DNA from: Pseudomonas sp. ATCC 13867
GTDB lineage: Bacteria > Pseudomonadota > Gammaproteobacteria > Pseudomonadales > Pseudomonadaceae
DNA: 64,000 nucleotides
Reading direction: 5' to 3'
Assembly: GCF_000349845.1 (NCBI RefSeq)
Contig: NC_020829.1
Span: 4,967,001 to 5,031,000 of the forward strand
The position numbers and the translations under genes were made by a program. Of the stretch, positions 59,221-64,000 are shown piece by piece. How positions within the stretch are numbered: position 1 is the first letter of the stretch; every line of letters starts with the position of its first letter. The notes under the pieces are model-generated. The model did no database searches and was not told the origin of the DNA. It was given only the letters and a program-made list of their open reading frames with translations.

Positions 59221-60342
59221 TCATGCGCGCTCCCGCAGGATCAGGTCGGCGGCGTGCTGCGGCATGCTGTAGAGGTCGGCGGTATCGGCGAAGGCCAGGC
59301 CGTTGCGCGACCATTCGGCGCGCGCGGCGTCGTCTTCCAGCATGTCCTTGAGCAGATCGTTGAAACGCTCCTGTTCGAAGGGCGACGGCACCACCCGACC
59401 GGCCCTGGCCTCGGCGATGTAATGGGCGTAGCCGCAGACATCGGTAACCAGCACCGGCAACCCCGCCACCACGGCCTCCAGCAGCACGGTGCCGGTGTTC
59501 TCGTTGTAGGCCGGGTGGATCAGCAGGTCGGCGCCGAGCAGGAAGCGCGGAATGTCGCTGCGGCCCTTGAGAATCTGCACATTGTCCGACAGGCCCAGCG
59601 CCTTCACCTGCAGCAGGAACGGCTTGGGGTCGTCCTGGCCGATGGCGATCAGGCGGGTGCGCTTGCGCAGGCTGCGCGGCAGCGCGGCCAGCGCCTTGAG
59701 ACTGCGGTCCAGGCCCTTGGTCTTGAAGCCGGAGCCGATCTGCACCAGCAGCAGGTCATCGTCGGCCAGCTTGAATTCGCGGCGGAACTCGGCGCGGATT
59801 TCGGCCGCGTTGGCCGGGGCGCGCCGGTCCTGGGCGATGCCCGGCGGCAGCAGGTGGAAGCGCGCCTCCGGGGTGCGGTAGTGCTTGATGAACAGCGGCT
59901 GCTGGACTTCGGAGATCATCAGGATCTCGGTCTTGGACTCCGGCGCGAACACCGCGCGCTCGTAGTCGGCGAAGTGCTTGTAGCGGCCCCAGCGACGGTA
60001 GAAGGCGTTGCGCAGGGTCTGCGCCTTGTCCTCGAAGCAGCCATCGGCGGCGTAGTACAGATCCAGGCCCGGCATCTTGTTGAAGCCGATCACCCGATCC
60101 ACCGGCGAACGCGCGAGATCGGCGGCCAGCCAGGCGCTGAATTTCTCGTTGCGGCGATGGTTGAACAGCGACTTCACCGGCGCCACGCGCACGTCGAAGC
60201 CGGGCGGCACCTCGCCCTCCCAGATCGGCGTGTAGACGCGGATGGCGTGGCCGCGCAGCTGGCACTCCAGGGCGATGCGCATGAAGTCGCGCTGCAACCC
60301 GCCGAACGGGAAATATTTATACAGGACGAAAGCCAGGGTCAT
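59221..60342 (-). CDS. waaG: LPS core glycosyltransferase WaaG
   Basis: 373 residues from the ATG at 60342. GT4, GT-B fold: N-terminal FVLYKYFPFGGLQRDFMRIA (trimmed; acceptor/membrane side), MISEVQQPLFIKHY, LLLVQIGSGFKTKGLDRSL, and the donor motif HPAYNENTGTVLLEAVVAG. In P. aeruginosa (PA5010) WaaG adds the first outer-core sugar, a GalN, to heptose II. ATGA overlap with the waaC stop. Confidence 0.94.
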   Translation of the reverse strand: MTLAFVLYKYFPFGGLQRDFMRIALECQLRGHAIRVYTPIWEGEVPPGFDVRVAPVKSLFNHRRNEKFSAWLAADLARSPVDRVIGFNKMPGLDLYYAADGCFEDKAQTLRNAFYRRWGRYKHFADYERAVFAPESKTEILMISEVQQPLFIKHYRTPEARFHLLPPGIAQDRRAPANAAEIRAEFRREFKLADDDLLLVQIGSGFKTKGLDRSLKALAALPRSLRKRTRLIAIGQDDPKPFLLQVKALGLSDNVQILKGRSDIPRFLLGADLLIHPAYNENTGTVLLEAVVAGLPVLVTDVCGYAHYIAEARAGRVVPSPFEQERFNDLLKDMLEDDAARAEWSRNGLAFADTADLYSMPQHAADLILRERA

Positions 60343-61412
60343 CGCAGCGTCTCCGGAGCCAGCAGCAGTGCCTCCAGCTGGGTCGCCACGCGCTGGGGGT
60401 TCAGGCGCGTGAAGCACAGAGGCTGTTCATGCCGCAGGTCGAACTGGCGCTTGTCTTCGGCCGTCGGCTGGTAGGTGCAGGTCTTCTGCAGGCAGGGCGC
60501 ACACGAGGGCCAGTCGCTGGCCAGGTGCACCTGCGAACGCCCGTAGGCGCCGGTCAGGCCCGGATTGGTCGGACCGAACAGCGAGAGGGTCGGCACGTCC
60601 AGGGCGGCGGCCAGGTGTCCGAGTCCGGTGTCGACCGCCACGCAGGCGGAAGCGCCGGCCAGTACCTTGGCCATGCCTGCGAGGCTTAATCTGGGGAGCA
60701 CCGAAGCGTTTTCCAAGCCCTCGGCCAGTCGCTCGGCGCGCTGGCGCTCGGCGTCGTTGCCCCAGGGCAGGCGCACCGACCAGCCGCGCTCGCCCATGCG
60801 CTGGGCCAGTTCGCGCCAATAGACCTCGGGCCAGTGCTTGGTCACCCAGGTGGTGCCATGCAGGAACACCAGGTAGGGCTCGCTCTCCGTCGAATCCAGC
60901 AGGCGGCTGCGGTCCAGGCCGTAGTCGCCGGTACCGGCGGGCAGCGGGTAGTCCAGCGCCTGGGCGAACAGCTGGCGCACGCGCTCGACGGCGTGCTGGC
61001 CCCAGGAGACCGGGTAAGTGCGACGGTAGAAGCGGCTGGCGGCCGGCTCGCGGGCGGACTCGCGGTCCAGCCCGGCAACCGGCGTGCGACGGCGTACGTA
61101 GCGGGTCAGCCAGGCGCTCTTGAGCAGCCCCTGGGCATCGATCACCAGGTCGTAGTCGACTTCCTTCAGGCGTCGCTTGAAACGGCTCCACTCGCCGCTC
61201 TTGAGGGTCTGCCAGAGATTCTTGCGCCAGCGTCGGATCGCCACCGGGATCACCTGGGCCACCGCCGGATGCCAGGCGGGAATCTCGGCGAAGCCCTCCT
61301 CGACCACCCAGTCGAACTGGATGCCGGGAATGGCGCGGGCGGCGTCGGTAAGTGCCGGCAGGGTATGGATGACGTCGCCCAGGGACGACGTTTTGATCAG
61401 CAGGACCCTCAT
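60339..61412 (-). CDS. waaC: Heptosyltransferase I WaaC
   Basis: 357 residues from the ATG at 61412. GT9: N-terminal MRVLLIKTSSLGDVIHTLPAL (trimmed to 20), FDWVVEEGFAEIPAWHP, VIDAQGLLKSAWLTRYV, FLHGTTWVTKHWP and AVDTGLGHLAAALDVPTLSL (ADP-heptose site). It transfers the first L,D-heptose to Kdo2-lipid A. The C-terminal Cys cluster CAPCLQKTC is typical. ATGA overlap with waaF. Confidence 0.95.
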   Translation of the reverse strand: MRVLLIKTSSLGDVIHTLPALTDAARAIPGIQFDWVVEEGFAEIPAWHPAVAQVIPVAIRRWRKNLWQTLKSGEWSRFKRRLKEVDYDLVIDAQGLLKSAWLTRYVRRRTPVAGLDRESAREPAASRFYRRTYPVSWGQHAVERVRQLFAQALDYPLPAGTGDYGLDRSRLLDSTESEPYLVFLHGTTWVTKHWPEVYWRELAQRMGERGWSVRLPWGNDAERQRAERLAEGLENASVLPRLSLAGMAKVLAGASACVAVDTGLGHLAAALDVPTLSLFGPTNPGLTGAYGRSQVHLASDWPSCAPCLQKTCTYQPTAEDKRQFDLRHEQPLCFTRLNPQRVATQLEALLLAPETLR

Positions 61413-62443
61413 TCCACGTCGACCGGATCCGCGACCAGACGGTCGAGTGCGGCCAGCACCGGCTGCGGCTGCAGCTCGCGCAGGCAGTTGTAGTGGCCGA
61501 AGCGGCACACGCGGTCGAAGCAGGGGCTGCAGTCCAGGCCGAGGCGGACGATTTCCACGTGCTCGGCCAGGGGCGGGGTGAACTGCGGCGATGTGGAGCC
61601 GTAGACCGCCACCAACGGGCGGTTCAGCGCGGCGGCCACGTGCATCAGGCCGGAATCGTTGGTGACCACGGCGCCGGCGCAGGACATCAGGTCGATGGCC
61701 TCGGCCAGGGCGGTTTCGCCGGCCAGATTCACCGACTCCTCGCGCAAGCCGGGGATCAGCCGCGAGCGGATGTCCTCGCCACCGGGATGGTCGTTCTTCG
61801 AGCCGAAGATCCAGACCTGCCAGCCGGCGCGGATCTTGGCCTCGGCGACCTTGGCATAGTACTCGGCCGGCCAGCGCTTGGCCTCGCCGAACTCGGCGCC
61901 GGGGCACAGCGCCAGCACCGGGCGGTCCAGGCTCAGGCCGAACTTGGCCAGCGTGGCATCGCGGCTCTGCGGATCGATGGACAGGCGCGGTTGTGGATAA
62001 GGCTGCGGCAGCTCGGCGCCGGGCTCATAGGCCAGCGCCATGAAACGCTCGATCATCAGCGGGTAGCGCTCTTTATCCAGCACGCGAATGTCGTTGAGCA
62101 GGCCATAGCGCATCTCGCCTTTCCAGCCGGTGCGCGTGGGGATACCGGCGAAGTACGGCACCAGCGCCGACTTCAGCGAGTTCGGCAGCAGAATGGCCTG
62201 GTCGTATTGCCCCTTGAGGGATTTGCCGATGCGCCGGCGCGCGGCGATATCCAGCACGCCGTGGCCGAGCGGGAAGCTCAGGGCCTGGCGCACTTGCGGC
62301 ATGCGTTCGAGGATCGGCCGGCTCCAGTCGGGCGCCAGCACGTCGATCACACAGTCGGGATGGCGCTGCTTCAGGCAGTGGAACAGCGTCTGCGCCATCA
62401 CCATGTCGCCCACCCAGGAGGGGCCTACGATCAGAATTCTCAT
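61409..62443 (-). CDS. waaF: Heptosyltransferase II WaaF
   Basis: 344 residues from the ATG at 62443 (MRILIVGPSWVGDMVMAQ). GT9: AILLPNSLKSALVPYFAGI, CPGAEFGEAKRWPAEYYAKV and VTNDSGLMHVAAALNRPLVA (donor site). It adds the second L,D-heptose. First gene of the ~17-kb minus-strand core operon. Only a GGA sits in the Shine-Dalgarno position, and a terminator-like hairpin with a T-run ends about 11 nt before the start codon, so initiation may be controlled. Confidence 0.95.
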   Translation of the reverse strand: MRILIVGPSWVGDMVMAQTLFHCLKQRHPDCVIDVLAPDWSRPILERMPQVRQALSFPLGHGVLDIAARRRIGKSLKGQYDQAILLPNSLKSALVPYFAGIPTRTGWKGEMRYGLLNDIRVLDKERYPLMIERFMALAYEPGAELPQPYPQPRLSIDPQSRDATLAKFGLSLDRPVLALCPGAEFGEAKRWPAEYYAKVAEAKIRAGWQVWIFGSKNDHPGGEDIRSRLIPGLREESVNLAGETALAEAIDLMSCAGAVVTNDSGLMHVAAALNRPLVAVYGSTSPQFTPPLAEHVEIVRLGLDCSPCFDRVCRFGHYNCLRELQPQPVLAALDRLVADPVDVE

Positions 62444-62453
62444 GCGTTTTCCG

Positions 62454-62484
62454 AAAAACGACCGGGGAGGCTCACGCCTCCCCG
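62454..62484 (-). terminator. Intrinsic terminator/attenuator just before waaF
   Basis: Perfect 8-bp arms CGGGGAGG (62463-62470) and CCTCCCCG (62477-62484) with a 6-nt loop. On the minus strand it is followed by GTCGTTTTTCGG, a U5 tract, then the waaF ATG. It could end glnE transcripts or attenuate waaF. The remaining 62485-62709 shows no gene; ilvE, which I recall between waaF and glnE in P. aeruginosa, is absent. Confidence 0.75.
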
Positions 62485-62709
62485 TACTCCATTCATCTTG
62501 TCCAGCCGTGCGGCGCCCTCGGGCGCCGAGCATCGAATGCCCGCAGTCTAGCCCAGCCGGCATGCCGGCCGGGCGGATTTCGTCACTCCCTGTGACCTGA
62601 CGCAGTGCCAGAACCCGCCAGTCCTGTTCAGGTTCCAACCCCGCCGACCTGGCGACCATCGTCATGTTCGCCAGGGCTTCAGGGGAGTTTACGGGGGAAG
62701 CCGGGTGAG

Positions 62710-64000
62710 TCAGGTCAGCTCGAAGGCCTTCCACATCGCCATCACCATGCGGCGTTCTGAATGGAAGTGGTCACCGCTCACCACGCCCGGCTGCTTCTGC
62801 AGGGACAATCGGTGCGCCGCCGCCCGGTAGGCCTTGTAGGCGTCCTGCAAGAGCAGGACATCCTCGCCGGACATCAACCCGACCCGCTCCAGCGCTTCCA
62901 GAATGCGGATGTTGTCGGTGAACTCCACCAGTTCCGGGTGCTGCCACGACCAGGCCAGGGCCGCGTATTGCACCATAAATTCGATATCGACGATACCACC
63001 GGCGTCCTGCTTGAGATCGAAGGGCGACGCGGCCTCGAAGGCATTCGGCGCGGTGCCGGCGGCGGTGCTGGAGGTGCCGAGGTTGTCGCGCATCTTGGCG
63101 CGCATCTCGCTGACTTCCCTGCGCAACTCGGCCAGGTCGCGCTGCTGGCCCAGCACCTTCGCGCGGATCGCCTCGAAAGCCCCGGCTACCCGCTTGCAGC
63201 CCGCCAGCACGCGGGCGCGCACCAGCGCCTGGTGCTCCCAGGTCCAGGCCTCGCCCAGCTGATACGCCTCGAACGCGCGCAGCGAGCTGACCAGCAGGCC
63301 GGAGGCACCGCTCGGGCGCAGGCGCATGTCCACCTCATACAGCGCGCCGGACGGCGTCTGCGTGGTGAGGAAGTGGATGATCTTCTGCCCCAGGCGCGTG
63401 TAGAACTGCGCGCCATCGATGGACTTGGCGCCGTCGGTCTCGCCCTGCGGATCACCGTCGTGGATGAACACCAGGTCCAGGTCCGAACCGTGGCCCAGCT
63501 CCAGGCCGCCGGACTTGCCGTAGCCGATGATGATGAAGTCCGGGTCGCAGGGCGTGCCGTCGGCGCGGACCGGACGGCCGTGGCGCTGCACCAGTTGTTC
63601 CCAGGTCAGGCTCAGCACCTGCTCGAGGATCGCCTCGGCCAGCCAGGTCAGGTAGTCGCTGACCTTCATCAGCGGCAGGGTCCCGGCGATCTCCGAGGCC
63701 ACCACGCGCAGGGCATGGGCCAGCTTGAAGTGGCGCAGGGTTTCCATCTGCTGTTCGAGATCGTCCTCGGGGATGCGCATCAGCCGCTCGCGCAACTCGG
63801 CGCCCAGCTCGGCGGCCTGCGGCGGGCGGAACAGCCGCCCTTCATTCAATAGCTCATCGAGCAGGATCGGGAAGCGGGCGATCTGCTCGGCCACCATCGG
63901 GCTGGCCGCGCAGAGCGTCAGCAGGCGCTCCAGCGCGCCGGGGTTCTCGGTGAGCAGCACGAGATAGGCCGAACGCCGCGCCACCGCCTCGATCAGCGGC
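62710..64000 (-). CDS. glnE: Glutamine synthetase adenylyltransferase GlnE (C-terminal part)
   Basis: About 430 C-terminal residues are visible; the frame is open to the window edge, so the N-terminal deadenylylase half lies outside. Seen: IIGYGKSGGLELGHGSDLDLVF (trimmed; nucleotidyltransferase GxSDxDxV motif), EVDMRLRPSGASGLLVSSL, WTWEHQALVRARVLAG and QDAGGIVDIEFMVQYA. This is the adenylyltransferase domain plus the C-terminal helical region. GlnE switches glutamine synthetase activity with nitrogen status. Confidence 0.95.
   Translation of the reverse strand, partial: PLIEAVARRSAYLVLLTENPGALERLLTLCAASPMVAEQIARFPILLDELLNEGRLFRPPQAAELGAELRERLMRIPEDDLEQQMETLRHFKLAHALRVVASEIAGTLPLMKVSDYLTWLAEAILEQVLSLTWEQLVQRHGRPVRADGTPCDPDFIIIGYGKSGGLELGHGSDLDLVFIHDGDPQGETDGAKSIDGAQFYTRLGQKIIHFLTTQTPSGALYEVDMRLRPSGASGLLVSSLRAFEAYQLGEAWTWEHQALVRARVLAGCKRVAGAFEAIRAKVLGQQRDLAELRREVSEMRAKMRDNLGTSSTAAGTAPNAFEAASPFDLKQDAGGIVDIEFMVQYAALAWSWQHPELVEFTDNIRILEALERVGLMSGEDVLLLQDAYKAYRAAAHRLSLQKQPGVVSGDHFHSERRMVMAMWKAFELT

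Overview
The window is high-GC gammaproteobacterial chromosome that reads as a Pseudomonas of the P. aeruginosa / P. nitroreducens-citronellolis type. Gene content and order follow the P. aeruginosa PA4959-PA5014 stretch closely: fimX, serB, pqiC-like, parC/parE, cpdA, nudF, thiC, opmH, waaA, emrE, acyl-CoA dehydrogenases, hldE, msbA, the waa/wap LPS core genes and glnE. I assign it from synteny and protein recognition, without database searches. I saw no tRNA, rRNA, CRISPR array, transposase or prophage gene.

Layout. 1-9.2 kb: the end of fimX (twitching motility, c-di-GMP receptor), serB divergent from an AhpA/YtjB membrane protein, a membrane metal-dependent hydrolase, a GT39 glycosyltransferase coupled to a lipoprotein phosphoesterase, and a PqiC-type lipoprotein. 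9.3-17.8 kb: a tight minus-strand series nudF-yqiB-like-cpdA-yqiA-parE-phytase-like-retropepsin-like-parC. 18-24 kb: a DUF3298 lipoprotein, a TPP-riboswitch-controlled thiC-cytX pair and the TolC-type channel opmH. 24.3-29.7 kb: a small accessory catabolic locus (class II aldolase, orphan polyamine-type binding protein, cupin, Fe-S flavin oxidoreductase, XRE-cupin regulator). 29.8-38.6 kb: waaA, LysR/emrE, two oxidoreductases, a Nudix-like unknown and two acyl-CoA dehydrogenases.

38.8-62.4 kb is an LPS inner/outer core island. hldE, dnpA, mig-14 and msbA come first. Then a roughly 17-kb minus-strand run extends from waaF (62443) down to waaL (45412), with most neighbours overlapping by 1-4 nt. 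It contains heptosyltransferases (waaF, waaC), glycosyltransferases (waaG, wapH, ssg, wapR), a bank of LPS kinases (waaP, wapP, wapQ and a tandem double kinase), a carbamoyltransferase (wapO) and the O-antigen ligase waaL.

The most interesting part is a four-gene cassette at 48501-52420, between wapH and ssg. It encodes a DRE-TIM aldolase fused to a Rossmann-like domain, a KdsB-type cytidylyltransferase, a HAD phosphatase and a GT42/DUF115-like putative transferase. Together they look like a dedicated route to make, CMP-activate and transfer an unidentified 3-deoxy-ulosonic acid onto the LPS core. That function is inference. From memory, these genes are not at this place in P. aeruginosa PAO1, where dnpA and mig-14 sit instead.

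The intergenic spaces are dotted with REP/REPIN-type palindromes (nine loci of the main family). In four loci one arm carries a short insert with a conserved part and a variable part.
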